Assembly: GCF_000685355.1 (NCBI RefSeq)
Contig: NZ_JHET01000006.1
Location: 327,737-391,736 of the forward strand
DNA from: Microbacterium sp. CH12i
GTDB taxonomy: Bacteria; Actinomycetota; Actinomycetes; Actinomycetales; Microbacteriaceae
Reading direction: 5' to 3'
Length of the DNA: 64,000 nucleotides
Positions 1 through 10,380 of this stretch are shown in pieces (within the stretch, counting starts at the first letter, position 1; every line of letters begins with the position of its first letter). Below the pieces are notes generated by a model. It saw only the letters and a program-made list of their open reading frames with translations, searched no databases and was not told the origin of the DNA. Made by a program: the position numbers and the translations under genes.

Positions 1-672
1 GGGGATCAGTTCATCACCGACGGTGACCTGCCGATTATCGACTTGTTGAACGTGTCCGATGACGGTACCCAGCAGACCCTGGCGACTGAGGCCGCGCGGT
101 CGTCGACATCGGTGGCAGCCCGTGCCCCACTGTCGACCATCGTTGCGGTGGCGATCGTCGCTCTCGTTGCCGCAATCCAGCTGATCGACGTATTTGGTGA
201 TGGTGAGGTGTGGCAGGTTCTGCGCACTCAAGGCTCAGAGGGCGTGATCGCGATCATCGTCGTGCTGGGCATCTATGCGGCGATGGTGCTGGCTCAGCTA
301 CTGATGGCCGTGCAGGTGCTTCGGCGGGGGAGGCGCGCGAGAGCAGTACTGATGGCGCTTTTGGTCATCAGCATCCTGTTGATGGCGATCGACTATCTGG
401 ATGGCACGGCCGTACTGGGCCTGGATTGGACTCTGCTGACCGCCTCGGTGCAATGCATCGCGCTTCTCGCGCTTTCCAGCGAATCTTCGGGTGCGTGGGC
501 GCGACGCAAACGTCGGCACGCTGAGCCGGAAGCCGTTGAGGCGCGTAAAATCGCAGGATGGCCACCCCCAAGATCGTTCTCTTTTACGCGTTCGCGCCAC
601 TCGCTGACCCCGAGGCGATCAAGCTGTGGCAGCGTGACCTGGGTGAGGCGCTCGGCCTTCGCGGGCGCCTGA
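1..672 (+). CDS. Small multi-pass membrane protein, 5' end outside window
   Basis: The reading frame is open from the first base, so the true start may lie upstream; in-frame TTG codons at 43 and 46 are the first internal starts. The product has about four hydrophobic helices (around 125-190, 245-310, 345-395 and 420-475) and then an Arg-rich tail. I do not recognise a family. The last 115 bases overlap trhO, and the residues there look like an out-of-frame reading of trhO. The real stop is therefore probably just before 558 and lost through an indel, as in many other genes of this window. Function unknown. Confidence 0.5.
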   Translation, partial: GDQFITDGDLPIIDLLNVSDDGTQQTLATEAARSSTSVAARAPLSTIVAVAIVALVAAIQLIDVFGDGEVWQVLRTQGSEGVIAIIVVLGIYAAMVLAQLLMAVQVLRRGRRARAVLMALLVISILLMAIDYLDGTAVLGLDWTLLTASVQCIALLALSSESSGAWARRKRRHAEPEAVEARKIAGWPPPRSFSFTRSRHSLTPRRSSCGSVTWVRRSAFAGA

Positions 673-1457
673 TCATCTCGAAGGATGGCGTCAACGGCAC
701 CCTCGGCGGAGACCTGCCCGCGCTGAAGAAATGGCTGCGCTCGTTTCGCGCATACCCCGCGTTCAAGGATGCCGACATCAAATGGAGCGAAGGCACAGGC
801 CTCGACGACGAGGGCCGCAGCCTCGACTTCCCGAAGCTCAGCGTCAAGGTGCGCGAGGAGATCGTCTCGTTCGGTGCTCCGGGGGAGCTGAAGGTCGATG
901 AGAACGGTGTGATCGGCGGCGGCACCCGACTGAGCCCGGATGAGCTCCACGAACTCGTCCAGTCACGAGACGACGTCGTGTTCTTCGATGGGCGCAATGC
1001 CCTGGAAGCGGAGATCGGCCGCTTTCGAGGTGCGGTGGTGCCTGACACCGAGACCACGCGTGACTTCGTGGAACTGCTGGACTCCGGCGCGTACGACGAT
1101 CTGAAGGGCAAGCCCGTCGTCACCTACTGCACCGGCGGCATTCGCTGCGAAGTGTTGTCGAGTCTGATGAGTGCACGCGGTTTCGGGGAGGTATATCAAC
1201 TCGACGGTGGCATTGTTCGTTACGGGGAACGCTTCGGTGACGATGGGCTCTGGGATGGCTCGCTGTACGTGTTCGACAAGCGTGGCTCGGTCGACTTCAG
1301 TGATCACACCGCCGTGATCGGCGAGTGCGTCGGATGCGGTGCGCACACCAACCGGACCGCAAACTGTCCTGACTCCTCGTGCCGACGCCAGTTCGTCGTC
1401 TGCGAGAACTGCGATGCCGTGCCGTGCGAGGTCCACGCGGCGGCATCCGTCGACTGA
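558..1457 (+). CDS. trhO: tRNA uridine(34) hydroxylase, rhodanese family
   Basis: 299 aa. TrhO (YceA family) forms 5-hydroxyuridine at the wobble position of tRNAs using molecular oxygen. Visible parts: an N-terminal acylphosphatase-like domain (about residues 5-95), a central rhodanese domain with the catalytic loop CTGGIRCE (Cys about 191), and a C-terminal Cys-rich segment (CVGCG... and CENC) that probably binds metal. Length is normal for the family. The ATG at 558 follows a GCAGG-like ribosome site. Its 5' end overlaps the upstream membrane-protein frame, which I attribute to an indel in that gene. Confidence 0.93.
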   Translation: MATPKIVLFYAFAPLADPEAIKLWQRDLGEALGLRGRLIISKDGVNGTLGGDLPALKKWLRSFRAYPAFKDADIKWSEGTGLDDEGRSLDFPKLSVKVREEIVSFGAPGELKVDENGVIGGGTRLSPDELHELVQSRDDVVFFDGRNALEAEIGRFRGAVVPDTETTRDFVELLDSGAYDDLKGKPVVTYCTGGIRCEVLSSLMSARGFGEVYQLDGGIVRYGERFGDDGLWDGSLYVFDKRGSVDFSDHTAVIGECVGCGAHTNRTANCPDSSCRRQFVVCENCDAVPCEVHAAASVD

Positions 1458-1485
1458 CCAGCGCCGCACCTGTCGAGCGCAACGC

Positions 1486-3729
1486 CTACGACCGGGCGGG
1501 TGCACGCAATGTGTCGACGGCGAGCAGCGATCGCGGCAGGAAAAGCGCGGCCACGCGCGTCCGGGCATCGACACTGTGGCGAAGGTTTACGCTCACGCGA
1601 GCGAGGGCCCGCGACAGATCACCTGACTGTTCGGCGGAACGTGCGTAGCTCGCGTGCTCGATCGCGCTGACCAGAACGTGCACCGCCGCGACATCCGCTC
1701 CCCGCTCACGAAGTTCCGCGCCGCGAACGCGTGGAGTATCTGCCTCTGACACCGGCAGACCCAGATCGATCATGGTGGCTTGCAGCTCACGCCATGCGCT
1801 CGCCGCATCACCACCGTGCGCTCGTGCGCGGCGCCGCATCCGCAGCGCCGTCCGCGTCAACGCCGGAAGCAGCACGACGAGAAGCAAGCCGAGTGTCACA
1901 AGCGCCACTGGCGTGGGATCGAGTCGTTGCAGCTCACCATCCGCGGTGGATGAGTCGTTCTGGTTTCGGTCGAGCTCCGGTGCGGTCGTCGCTTCTGCCG
2001 ACGGTGCCGCACTCGGCGCAGTATCAGTCGGTCCGGAAACCGATCCGCCAGCCGTGGCCTCTGATTGAAATTCGGTCGGTACGCCCAGAGAGACGGTCGG
2101 CTCGAACGGCACCCAGCCAATGCCCTCGAATCGCACTTCTGGCCAGGCATGCAGCTGGTCGCTGCTGACGACATAAATGAAGTCGTCCCCGCGCTTCTCG
2201 TCTGACAGTCGCCCTGGAAGGTAGCCGACCACGATCCGTGCCGGCATGTCGAGGGACTGCGCCATCAGCGCGAAGGCGCCGGCGAAGTGGATGCAGTATC
2301 CCGTTCGCGCGTCAAGGAACGCGGCCACCGCCTCAGCTCCGGTGCCGTCGAAGCCTCCTTCCACTGGGGCATCCAACGAATAGCTGAATTGGGCGCGGAA
2401 CCAATCCTGCATAGCGATAAGACGGTCGTAGTCGTTCTCCGCGCCAGCGGTCACCTCAAGAGCAGTCGCCGCGATGACCGGGGGAAGTTCGTCGTTGACA
2501 CGTGCATCAGCGGCCAGCAACACGGCGTCGGCGGCCCTGATCTGCTCCAGCGTCGGCTCCACGGTCGAGGCGGTGACGGTGTAGTCCTCGCCCCGTGCCT
2601 CCTGTGATTCCGAAACAACAGTGCGATTGAGGGGCATCACATCCCATGCTGTCGCGGCGCCAACGATCTTCGTCGCGGGGTAGGGCACCGGCAGCCGTGA
2701 ACTGGAGATGCCGTTGACGCGGATAGAGGTGCGTCGATCGATCGTGGCGATGTCTTGCGACCAGTCTGCTTCTCCGAAGCCGTCCGCCAACGGCTGCACG
2801 TCGCCTTCATCGGGCTGCCAGACTCGTCCGTCGAAACGCGAAAGCGTCGCGATCCGCAGATACGGAGCCGCCTTCTCGCTGGTCGCCAATGTGATGACAT
2901 CGAATGGCGCCGGTCGCCGAAGATCGTCACCGAGCCGGAGTGAAGGGTTGAGCGCGACGCTGCCGCTCGCGCCGATCCAGGTAGCGGAGACCGGCAGCGC
3001 GGGTGTAACCACGAGCGCGACGACGATCGCCGCCGCGCCGATCCCGACCGCAACGACCGGCGATGTCCGGCGCGGTGTGCGTCGATCATGACGGATGCTG
3101 TGCCGCAAAAGGAACGGCGCCAGCACGGCCAGCATCACGAACCAGGGGATGTTCGCCTCTCCCAGCGTGACGATCATCGGTAATGCCCCGACTGCGGCGA
3201 CGAGGAGAACGGCGAGCAGCGTGACGCGAACCGCGATGAGCTGATCAAGCAGGATGGAGACCACCGCGAACCCGATGCCAAGCATGGCGCTCAGCGCCAG
3301 TGTGGCGTCGAGTGGGGCAGTACCGGACTGCACCTGTAAAAATGCGTCGGCAGCGAGAGAGGTGAGTGAACTAATCGTCGTACCGGTGGGGATGATGCCG
3401 AGGAAGGCGCCCTGCGGCAGAACGACAAGCGTGAGCGTGCACATCGCGGCGAGTACTTGGATGAGCAGCGGCCACAAACCGCGAAGGACCCGACTTACTC
3501 GTGACAGTCGCGCGAATATCCCGCTGACCGCGACTACGATGACGACGCCCAAGCAGGCAAGCGACCAGCTTCCCGCAGCGATAACCGACGTGTACGGCCA
3601 CAGCGCAACAAAGCTGGCGCAAGCGGTGAGTAATCCTGCGGCCAGAGTGCGCCCTCGTCGCTCATCGGCCCCGTCTGCCCACGCAGTGTCATTCGTTGAC
3701 GCATCCCCGCGCCGTTCATCAGACGACAT
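1486..3729 (-). CDS. Membrane transglutaminase-like protein (DUF3488/TgpA type)
   Basis: About 747 aa from the ATG at 3729, which overlaps the end of the DUF58 gene; the frame stays open upstream to 3831 but that part lies inside DUF58. The N-terminal third has several membrane helices. An extracytoplasmic region follows with a transglutaminase core: GYCIHFAGAF holds the nucleophile (Cys about 479) and DQLHAWPEV the catalytic His (about 527). A Ser/Thr/Pro/Ala-rich linker, one more helix and an Arg-rich cytoplasmic tail complete it. It is the last gene of the MoxR-DUF58-transglutaminase operon, a common actinobacterial arrangement whose cellular role is poorly defined. Substrate unknown. Confidence 0.85.
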   Translation of the reverse strand: MSSDERRGDASTNDTAWADGADERRGRTLAAGLLTACASFVALWPYTSVIAAGSWSLACLGVVIVVAVSGIFARLSRVSRVLRGLWPLLIQVLAAMCTLTLVVLPQGAFLGIIPTGTTISSLTSLAADAFLQVQSGTAPLDATLALSAMLGIGFAVVSILLDQLIAVRVTLLAVLLVAAVGALPMIVTLGEANIPWFVMLAVLAPFLLRHSIRHDRRTPRRTSPVVAVGIGAAAIVVALVVTPALPVSATWIGASGSVALNPSLRLGDDLRRPAPFDVITLATSEKAAPYLRIATLSRFDGRVWQPDEGDVQPLADGFGEADWSQDIATIDRRTSIRVNGISSSRLPVPYPATKIVGAATAWDVMPLNRTVVSESQEARGEDYTVTASTVEPTLEQIRAADAVLLAADARVNDELPPVIAATALEVTAGAENDYDRLIAMQDWFRAQFSYSLDAPVEGGFDGTGAEAVAAFLDARTGYCIHFAGAFALMAQSLDMPARIVVGYLPGRLSDEKRGDDFIYVVSSDQLHAWPEVRFEGIGWVPFEPTVSLGVPTEFQSEATAGGSVSGPTDTAPSAAPSAEATTAPELDRNQNDSSTADGELQRLDPTPVALVTLGLLLVVLLPALTRTALRMRRRARAHGGDAASAWRELQATMIDLGLPVSEADTPRVRGAELRERGADVAAVHVLVSAIEHASYARSAEQSGDLSRALARVSVNLRHSVDARTRVAALFLPRSLLAVDTLRAPARS

Positions 3730-4915
3730 GGCCACCGCCGGTCGCCATTCTCGAGGGCAGTGCGTCTTCCCAGGCGGACGCGACGTCGTCGGTGAGTTGC
3801 GCGGAGGACCAGCCAAGGGCAGCGGCGGCATCCACTGCGCCGGGCAGAGGGTCGGTTACGAGCATGATGGGGGCTGTGGCCCCACCGTGCCGCAGCAGTG
3901 CGGCATCGTCCTCTTCTAGCTGACCAGTGATCAGCACGAGCGGTCCCGGCGGAGTGCCGTCAAACAGAGTGACGATGTCGCGTCCCTCGCCCTGCGGAGC
4001 CACCAGCGCCAGTGCGACCAACAGGTTGTCGCGATCGTCTTCGTGGCCGCGGAGTGCGCCGAGTACAGTACCTGCGGAATCGAGCACATCGACGCTGTAA
4101 CCCTCGTTCACCAGGTGCAGTGCGATTGAGGCGCAGGCCGAAACAGCGGTCTCGAAGGTCGGGTCAGCGTGATCAGTGATTCGATCCCACCGGCGTGCGG
4201 TGCGATCGAGCACGACGAGTGCGTCCGGGCTGGACTCCTCTTCCTCTTGCCGCACCATCAGATCGCCCCGGTGTGCTGTGGCGCGCCAGTGGATGCGCCG
4301 CATCGAGTCGCCGGATACATATCGACGCGGCGACAGGTTGTCGCTGCCCTGACCGAGCCGGGTTGACGAGGTGTGGGCGGTGCCGCCAGCAGCACCGACG
4401 TTGCTGCTCAGGGGAGCGAGCGGTACGACCTCGGGAACGACGGTGACCGTGCGCGTCTCGCCGAACTCCTGCTCGCGCTGGGCGAATCCGAAGGGGTCGA
4501 TAGTGCGCAATCTCAGCGGCCCGATGGCCCAGACTCCACGCCGCACCCCGGTGATCTCGTAGCGGAGGCGCGTGCCGTTCTCGGTGGGGAACTCGCCGCT
4601 CGCCTCGCCAGCCACTGCTGAGGGAAGCCGGTCGTGCCAGATGCCGTTGGGGATGCGCAGCGCCCGCAGATCGAAGCGCACATCGACCTGCGATTCTTCG
4701 CCGACTGTCAGCAGATCAGTGGAGATTCGCCTCGTCACTGCGCCGCTGCGCCGAGGAACCTGAACGACAATCACCGCAAGGATGACGAGCAGGAACAGCA
4801 GCATCGCGACGTAAAGCATGATCGGTGCTGCCATCAGATTCGCCGCGATCACGCACGCCACCCCCGCCAACAGCGCGGCTGCGCCACGGTAGGTGAGAAA
4901 GCGACGGCGACGCAT
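3719..4915 (-). CDS. DUF58 domain membrane protein
   Basis: 398 aa. Two N-terminal hydrophobic helices (about residues 8-50) are followed by a soluble part with the DUF58 signature, here GSDNLSPRRYVSGDSMRRIHW around residues 190-212, and a vWA-like C-terminal half (ALVVLDRT...). Proteins of this type sit beside MoxR ATPases and are thought to act as membrane scaffolds for MoxR-driven assembly or maturation. It begins 11 bases after the MoxR stop and its end overlaps the transglutaminase start, so the three genes are probably translated from one mRNA. Confidence 0.88.
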   Translation of the reverse strand: MRRRRFLTYRGAAALLAGVACVIAANLMAAPIMLYVAMLLFLLVILAVIVVQVPRRSGAVTRRISTDLLTVGEESQVDVRFDLRALRIPNGIWHDRLPSAVAGEASGEFPTENGTRLRYEITGVRRGVWAIGPLRLRTIDPFGFAQREQEFGETRTVTVVPEVVPLAPLSSNVGAAGGTAHTSSTRLGQGSDNLSPRRYVSGDSMRRIHWRATAHRGDLMVRQEEEESSPDALVVLDRTARRWDRITDHADPTFETAVSACASIALHLVNEGYSVDVLDSAGTVLGALRGHEDDRDNLLVALALVAPQGEGRDIVTLFDGTPPGPLVLITGQLEEDDAALLRHGGATAPIMLVTDPLPGAVDAAAALGWSSAQLTDDVASAWEDALPSRMATGGGHVV

Positions 4916-4926
4916 GATCGGTGTCG

Positions 4927-5904
4927 TCAGGTTCTTGCGACGAGTGGAACGCGTACGCGCTCCACGATCTGGCTCAGCGCCGTCTCCACGGGCTGTGTTC
5001 CGGCGCGGTGCACGCCACGTGCGGGAAGCAGCCGATGGGCGAAAACAGGTATGAGCAGTGCGGTCAGGTCATCCGGAATCACGAATTCCCGGCCATCCAG
5101 AGCCGCCCATACTTTCGCTGCCCGCACGAGCTGCAGCGTCGCGCGGGGGCTAGCGCCCAGGTGCAGGTTCGGATCAGTGCGGGTGGCTTGAGAAAGGGCC
5201 ACAGCGTATTCCTCGATCGCGGGGGAAACGTGTACAGCACGAGCCCAGCCGATCATCCGGGCGATTGCCGCGGCATCTGCCACCGGAGTGATCGCTGCGA
5301 GCGGGTTCACGCTGTCGCGTTGACGAAGCATGAGGGCTTCGGCTGCGGCATCCGGGTACCCCATCGAAATGCGCATCATGAAGCGATCCCGCTGCGCTTC
5401 GGGGAGCGCGTACGTGCCCTCCATCTCGAGAGGGTTCTGGGTCGCAACGACGAGGAATGGGTTCGGCAACGGATGGGTGTGACCGTCGACGGTGACCTGG
5501 CCCTCTTCCATCGCCTCTAACAGTGCCGATTGCGTCTTCGGGGAAGAGCGGTTGATTTCGTCGGCGATGACGATCTGGGCGAACACCGCGCCACGCTTGA
5601 ACTCGAACTCGCGATCGATCGGGTTGTACACCGAGACGCCGGTGACGTCGCTGGGGAGGAGGTCAGGGGTGAACTGGATGCGGCGGACCGTGGCATCCAC
5701 ACTGCCGGCCAGTGCGCGAGCGAGCATCGTCTTTCCGACCCCTGGAACGTCCTCGATGAGGAGGTGTCCTTCGGCGAGCAGACACACCAGCGCGTTGCGC
5801 ACGGCATCCGGTTTGCCATCGATCACTTCGCCGATCGATGCCAGGATGGCGGAGGTCTGCGCGGCGAACTGCTCGGCCGTAATCTCGGGCTTGGTGTGCT
5901 TCAT
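4927..5904 (-). CDS. MoxR family AAA+ ATPase
   Basis: 325 aa, usual MoxR length. Walker A is GVPGVGKTML (about residues 55-64) and Walker B is VIADEINR (about 117-124); the sensor segment VVATQNPLEMEGTYALPEAQ (about 160-180) is typical. MoxR ATPases act as chaperone-like remodelers for partner proteins encoded beside them; here the partners would be the DUF58 and transglutaminase proteins just downstream. It is the first gene of the operon, with a 90-base gap to the helicase upstream that must hold the operon promoter. Confidence 0.92.
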   Translation of the reverse strand: MKHTKPEITAEQFAAQTSAILASIGEVIDGKPDAVRNALVCLLAEGHLLIEDVPGVGKTMLARALAGSVDATVRRIQFTPDLLPSDVTGVSVYNPIDREFEFKRGAVFAQIVIADEINRSSPKTQSALLEAMEEGQVTVDGHTHPLPNPFLVVATQNPLEMEGTYALPEAQRDRFMMRISMGYPDAAAEALMLRQRDSVNPLAAITPVADAAAIARMIGWARAVHVSPAIEEYAVALSQATRTDPNLHLGASPRATLQLVRAAKVWAALDGREFVIPDDLTALLIPVFAHRLLPARGVHRAGTQPVETALSQIVERVRVPLVART

Positions 5905-5994
5905 GCGCTGCCTTTCGCCCTCCGTTGGGTGTTATTCGATCGTAACCTGCGAGCAGGTGCTCCGGGCTGGAACGTTCAGGCGCTGTAGCCGATG

Positions 5995-8914
5995 TCAGCC
6001 CCAGATTCGTGCGCGCGGCTCGGTCGGATGAATGTGGCTCTGCGTACTTCGCGCGACACGGAGCAGGGCCGCTCCTTCGAAGCCGCGAAGCTCGTGGAGT
6101 GTGCAGCGTCCGACCGCTCGACCCCAGTGTTCACTGAATTGCTCGGCATCCGCGCGTCGGCGACCGATCATGCGGGGGACCGGGAGGAGTGTCCTACCGG
6201 GGGAGAGTCGATCGGCGAGCTGTGCCATCGATCCGAATCCTCGTGTTGCTCCACGGTCGATGCGCAACAGAAACCGCGGATTCTGAACCGGTGAAAAGAG
6301 CTCCTGCAACGCATCTGCGATGCATCGTCGATCGGCTTCGCTTCCAGCGAGCTCAATGCGGATCCCCCCGGCGTCCCCCGTCTCGTTGTGGACAGTGATC
6401 GCGCTCTCGTCGAAAGGGCCGATCTTTCGCGATTCATACAGGGTTCGCGCGATCGCGACGGCCGCGGCACGGTAGGTTTCCGCCGGCCGAGTGTGGCTAC
6501 GCAGGGCGCGAGTCCACACCGGAACGGCCGAGATCGCCGCGATGGCCAGGCCGCCCGCGGCCGCGACGCCGAAGCCCGCAACGGGCATGATCTCGATGAT
6601 GCCCCATTCGCTCAGCATCATGGTGAGCGTGCCTATTCCGAGGGTGCCGAAGCCGAACCGGGTTATCGCGCCGGTGGCGATTGCCGGGGCAGTGCGGAAC
6701 AGCGGTGCGGTGCGTTGAGTGCGCCGCACCGATACGACATCCCGTTCGCCGGACACGTAGGGCAGCCCGATCCGCCAATCTATGCGCGTCTGCGCTCTGG
6801 TGGGTAGCCAGGACTCGGTGATCCGATTGATTTCGTCAATGGTGGCCGTCGGGTCTTTGCCCAGCACCCGGTCCAAGGCGGTCTCGGCTGCGGCCGGCAG
6901 CGCGTTTCCGAGGCCGGAGATGATGAGGGCATCATCGTCGGCGCTCAACCCCCATAGGTAGCTGTGCTTTCGGCGCAGGCGACGCGGTTCCGCAGCGTCA
7001 TCGAGCGCGACGTCGGCGGGGATGAGACAGGCAACCGACCAATTGTGTGCAACTTTTTCTGGCCAGGCCGGATCAAGCCGGAGGGTTCTGCCGCGCAGCT
7101 GCTGGGTGGCGGATGACGTCGCAACTGCGGTCAAGTCGATGAGCGTATTTACTGCGGGGCAATCCCATCCCTCTCCGAGCAGGCCGCGAGTGCCGACCAG
7201 TAGACGAACGCGGCCCCGGCTGATCAGCTCAGACACCGCCGCAACGACCCGGCCGCTTCCCACGCCGGGCACTCGAAGCTCACGGGTGGGGCCGTAATCG
7301 TCGGTGATTTCGACAGCCGTGCCGAGCAGATCAGTCAATGCCGTTGCGATCGCGCCGCGTCGGCGTCGCGCACGCGCAAATGCTGTGCAGTGACGAGGAC
7401 CGGGGCTAACCGTGCGGTCAGCTGGTCGCGTGCGAGCAGGTCGAAGACGCGCAGAGCGCCGGCCGCGTCATCCCCGGATTGCCCGCGATGGTTGCCGTGC
7501 ACCACGAAATCGGTCACGACCACTGCGCGGATGCGGTTGGCATCGGGACCCGCGAGTTCCCTGTGCAGGATCTCGACGGCCGAATGGTCTTTTGCCGCTG
7601 AGAACGCAAGCGTTGTCTCCACCGGGTTTCGACCGCGCCGGATACCGCGATCGGTGAGGTGGTACCCGAAGTCCGCGAGAGACCGGCGCACGTACTCCCA
7701 CTGCTTCTGCGCGTCGGGATCGGAGAGCAGCCGAGTGTGCGCGAAGCGCGAGAGCACGGTGAGGAGGTCATCGGTGCTGCATCGGTCGAAGAGCGTCGTC
7801 GGAAGGGCAGCGACGAGGGGGTGCTGCGGGGCGACCTCGCGCAACACCACGGCACAGGAGCGGGTGAGGGGGAAATCTTCGGCGAGGGCTCGGTCAAGTT
7901 GGACGAGTGGATCCTCGTCCTCCCCGCTGGCGGGCAGCAACTGGGATTCCAGGTATGAGAGTCCGTCCGGTGTGGAGAGCACCTGGAACATCAGCTCGTA
8001 CAGCAGCCCCTCATGGTGCCGGATAAACCCCGCTTCCGCAGGGGTGGGCTCGGTGAACCAGACATGGTCTCGGTACGGTGCGAGGTGCCCTTCCTTCACG
8101 ACGGCGGGAGTGGGGACTTCATAGTCCACTTTGCCGAGGAGCTGGTCGTAGTTCTCGAACTCGGTCTCATCGTCCGGCGAGGGCAAGGTCGCGGTGAGTC
8201 CGATCAGTAGGCCTGTGCCGCCGCGCTCGCGAATTCGCCCAGCGAGGTACGCCACAACTAACGCCCAATGATCAAGCAGGTGATGGCACTCGTCCAGCAC
8301 GATCGTCTCGATGCCGGCTTCGACGATCGCATCCATCAACTCGACGGCATTCTGATGCAGGACACGCGCGAGGTCATCGGGATGCTGTCTGGTAAATCTG
8401 CTCCGCAGGCGACTCACGCGCGTCGGATGCCCTTACGGAACCTCGCCGCATTGTCGACCGCCAATTCGGCGAGCCATGTTTCTGCATTCACCTCACTGCG
8501 TCCTGAGGCGATCAGCTCGTCGACCCAGCTGGCGCGTGCGAGATCCTCAAATGGGGAGCCATCGCCGGTAACGCTCAGCAGTTGATAGGTGAGTACCGTG
8601 ACGTCGGCGAGGCGTGCAGGGTCGGCTGAGACGGAGGAAGGATCGGGAGCGATTTCGCGTGCAGCCCGCAGCCACTGGTGCCGGATGGTTGTTGTTGGGA
8701 CGAGCACCAGCGTGCGATGTCCCTCGCGTGCGGCGAGCAGCAGACCCAGCAGAGTCTTGCCGGATCCCGGCGGGGCGACGACGTGCAGCGGTTCGCCGCC
8801 GGAAGTGGGAAGCTGCGCGAGAACTTCGGCCTGATAGGTCCGCAACGTTCCAGTGAAGTGCCAGGAGGTCAACGGCGCAGTATCAATGGGCAGATCACCA
8901 CTGGGCAGATTCAT
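5995..8914 (-). CDS. Large SF2 DEAD/DEAH helicase with C-terminal hydrophobic segments, two frameshifts
   Basis: Three adjoining frames (8914-8414, 8417-7335, 7338-5995) read as one protein of about 973 aa if one base is restored near 8416 and one near 7337. Helicase motifs follow in the right order across the breaks: Walker A APPGSGKT (motif I), VLDECHH (motif II, DECH), GLTATLP (motif III), TRGLLGEGWDCP (motif V) and QQLRGRTLR (motif VI). After the helicase core, around window 6500-6660, are two strongly hydrophobic stretches that look like membrane helices, unusual for a helicase. Role unknown. Both breaks are single-base losses, probably sequencing errors. Divergent from the SRP RNA. Confidence 0.8.
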
Positions 8915-8987
8915 GTGCCCCCTGTCGCATCGGAATCAGTCTTCAGAGCCTATCCGGCGTCGGTTCTTCCTTCCGTCGCAGGCCGGG

Positions 8988-8993
8988 TAGACT
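8988..8993 (+). promoter_or_regulatory. Putative -10 box of the SRP RNA
   Basis: TAGACT lies just upstream of the SRP RNA 5' end; a weak -35-like TTCTTC is at 8964-8969 (18-base spacing). Proposed from position and similarity to the sigma-70-type -10 consensus only. Confidence 0.4.
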
Positions 8994-8997
8994 GTTC

Positions 8998-9091
8998 GAG
9001 GCTCTCCGCGTGGCAGCATCCAGGCCAATTCCCCCAGGACGGAAACGTAGCAAGGGTAACCGGGCTCTGCTGGGTGCGCGGAGGGTCTTTT
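8998..9091 (+). ncRNA. ffs: Signal recognition particle RNA (4.5S type)
   Basis: The segment has the universal SRP apical domain: CCCAGGACGGAAACGTAGCA and, further on, CTGCTGGG close a hairpin whose internal loops carry the GGAA and AGCA elements that bind Ffh. The outer arms CTCTCCGCG (near 9002-9010) and CGCGGAGGG (near 9077-9085) pair to close the hairpin, and TCTTTTCTTT follows as a terminator tail. Small, Alu-less SRP RNAs of this kind are normal in actinobacteria. End positions are estimated to within a few bases. Confidence 0.88.
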
Positions 9092-9142
9092 CTTTGCCCG
9101 GATTCGGGCCGACCATCCAGCCTGGCCTGCGAGGATCGTGGT

Positions 9143-9745
9143 GTGAGCACTTCCGTTGCCCCTGATCGTTCGAGCGCTTTTGTGCGCTTCGCGTCGCCGG
9201 TAGCGCTCCTCGCCCTGATGTGGGCGATCCAGCTTCTGGACGCCATCCTGCCCGGCTCGTTCACCGGATTTGGCCTGCGCTCTTGGGATCTGGGGAGTCT
9301 GCAGGGGCTCGTGCTCGGTCCGCTCTTGCATTCCGGCTGGCCGCACCTCATCGGAAATACCCTGCCTTTCCTCGTGCTCGGATGCCTCGTCGCCGTCGAA
9401 GGCGCAGGTCGATTCTGGCTCGTGACGGCGGCTACGGCGCTCGTCGGCGGTGCGGGTACCTGGCTTCTCAATACTCCCGGAACCCTCACGGTCGGTGCAT
9501 CCGTTCTTGTGTTCGGCTACTTCGCGTACATCGTCGTGCGGGTGTTCTCTCCGCAGCCGATCGCGCATCGCGTCGCCTACGCGCTGATCGCCTTCATCGT
9601 GATCGTGTTGTACGGCGGCTCAGTGTTCACGGGTATTTTCGGCGCGAGCGCGGGCGTCTCTTGGCAGGCGCACGTATTCGGTGCGATCGGCGGTGCGATC
9701 GCCGCGCTGACAGGCCTGCGTCAACGCAAAGATCGCCCGGCGTGA
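9143..9745 (+). CDS. Rhomboid-family intramembrane protein
   Basis: 200 aa from a GTG at 9143 preceded by GAGG; the frame is open further upstream but that part covers the SRP RNA. About six membrane helices. The HLIGNTLPFLVLG segment matches the His/Asn-containing helix 2 of rhomboids, TVGASVLVFGY contains the nucleophile Ser position, and SWQAHVFGAIGG contains the catalytic His. The usual GxSG loop reads GASV here, so Ser and His are kept but the following Gly is Val; activity is plausible but not certain. It overlaps the next gene by GTGA, so the two are probably co-translated. Confidence 0.82.
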   Translation: MSTSVAPDRSSAFVRFASPVALLALMWAIQLLDAILPGSFTGFGLRSWDLGSLQGLVLGPLLHSGWPHLIGNTLPFLVLGCLVAVEGAGRFWLVTAATALVGGAGTWLLNTPGTLTVGASVLVFGYFAYIVVRVFSPQPIAHRVAYALIAFIVIVLYGGSVFTGIFGASAGVSWQAHVFGAIGGAIAALTGLRQRKDRPA

Positions 9746-10356
9746 GCACCACCCGTACCCGCCGCACGCGGAAGAGCCGACGCCGCACACGTTCCGCATG
9801 GCCCGCCATCCTGATATTGGGCACGCTGACCCTTACCGTTCTGCTTGCCGTGCTCGTACCGCTCGCGGCGTCGCGCGACCCTCTCGCGCTCTGCGTCGAC
9901 GAACCTGCCTCATTTCCTGCGTCGGGCATCGCTGGTTGGAAGGGCGACCAGCTGGAAAACGCTGCCACCATCATGCGCACGGCGACCGTGCAGGGATTCG
10001 ACCACGACGGGCAGGTCATCGGCGTCATGGCAGCCATGGGTGAAAGCACACTGCACAACATTGGCTACGGCGACTGGGAGACCTCGGGGGTAGAAAACCC
10101 CGATGGCTCCCGCACCACGAGCATCGGGCTGTTTCAGCAACAGGAATGGTGGGGGAGCGTCGAGACCAGGATGGATCCGGCGAGTGCCGCCGCGCTCTTC
10201 TACGAGCGCCTCGGGCGGCTCACCGGCTGGCAGGATATGACGCCGTCGCACGCGATCCACGACGTGCAGATCAACACCGACAGCGAGCACTACGCAAGAT
10301 TCGAGGACGACGCGACGACGATCGTCGACGCGCTCTCCGGGCCGTGCCCGGCCTGA
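9742..10356 (+). CDS. Secreted or membrane-anchored lysozyme-like protein
   Basis: 204 aa from the GTG at 9742 overlapping the rhomboid stop. A strongly basic N-terminus and one membrane helix (about residues 18-40) are followed by an extracytoplasmic domain. That domain has a lysozyme-superfamily layout: GVMAAMGESTLHN (candidate catalytic Glu) and SIGLFQQQEWWG, as in actinobacterial and phage peptidoglycan hydrolases. The sorting looks like an uncleaved anchor. The activity is inferred from motif spacing only. Confidence 0.65.
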   Translation: MSTTRTRRTRKSRRRTRSAWPAILILGTLTLTVLLAVLVPLAASRDPLALCVDEPASFPASGIAGWKGDQLENAATIMRTATVQGFDHDGQVIGVMAAMGESTLHNIGYGDWETSGVENPDGSRTTSIGLFQQQEWWGSVETRMDPASAAALFYERLGRLTGWQDMTPSHAIHDVQINTDSEHYARFEDDATTIVDALSGPCPA

Positions 10357-10380
10357 GCTGACCCGGCCTAAGCTGACAAC

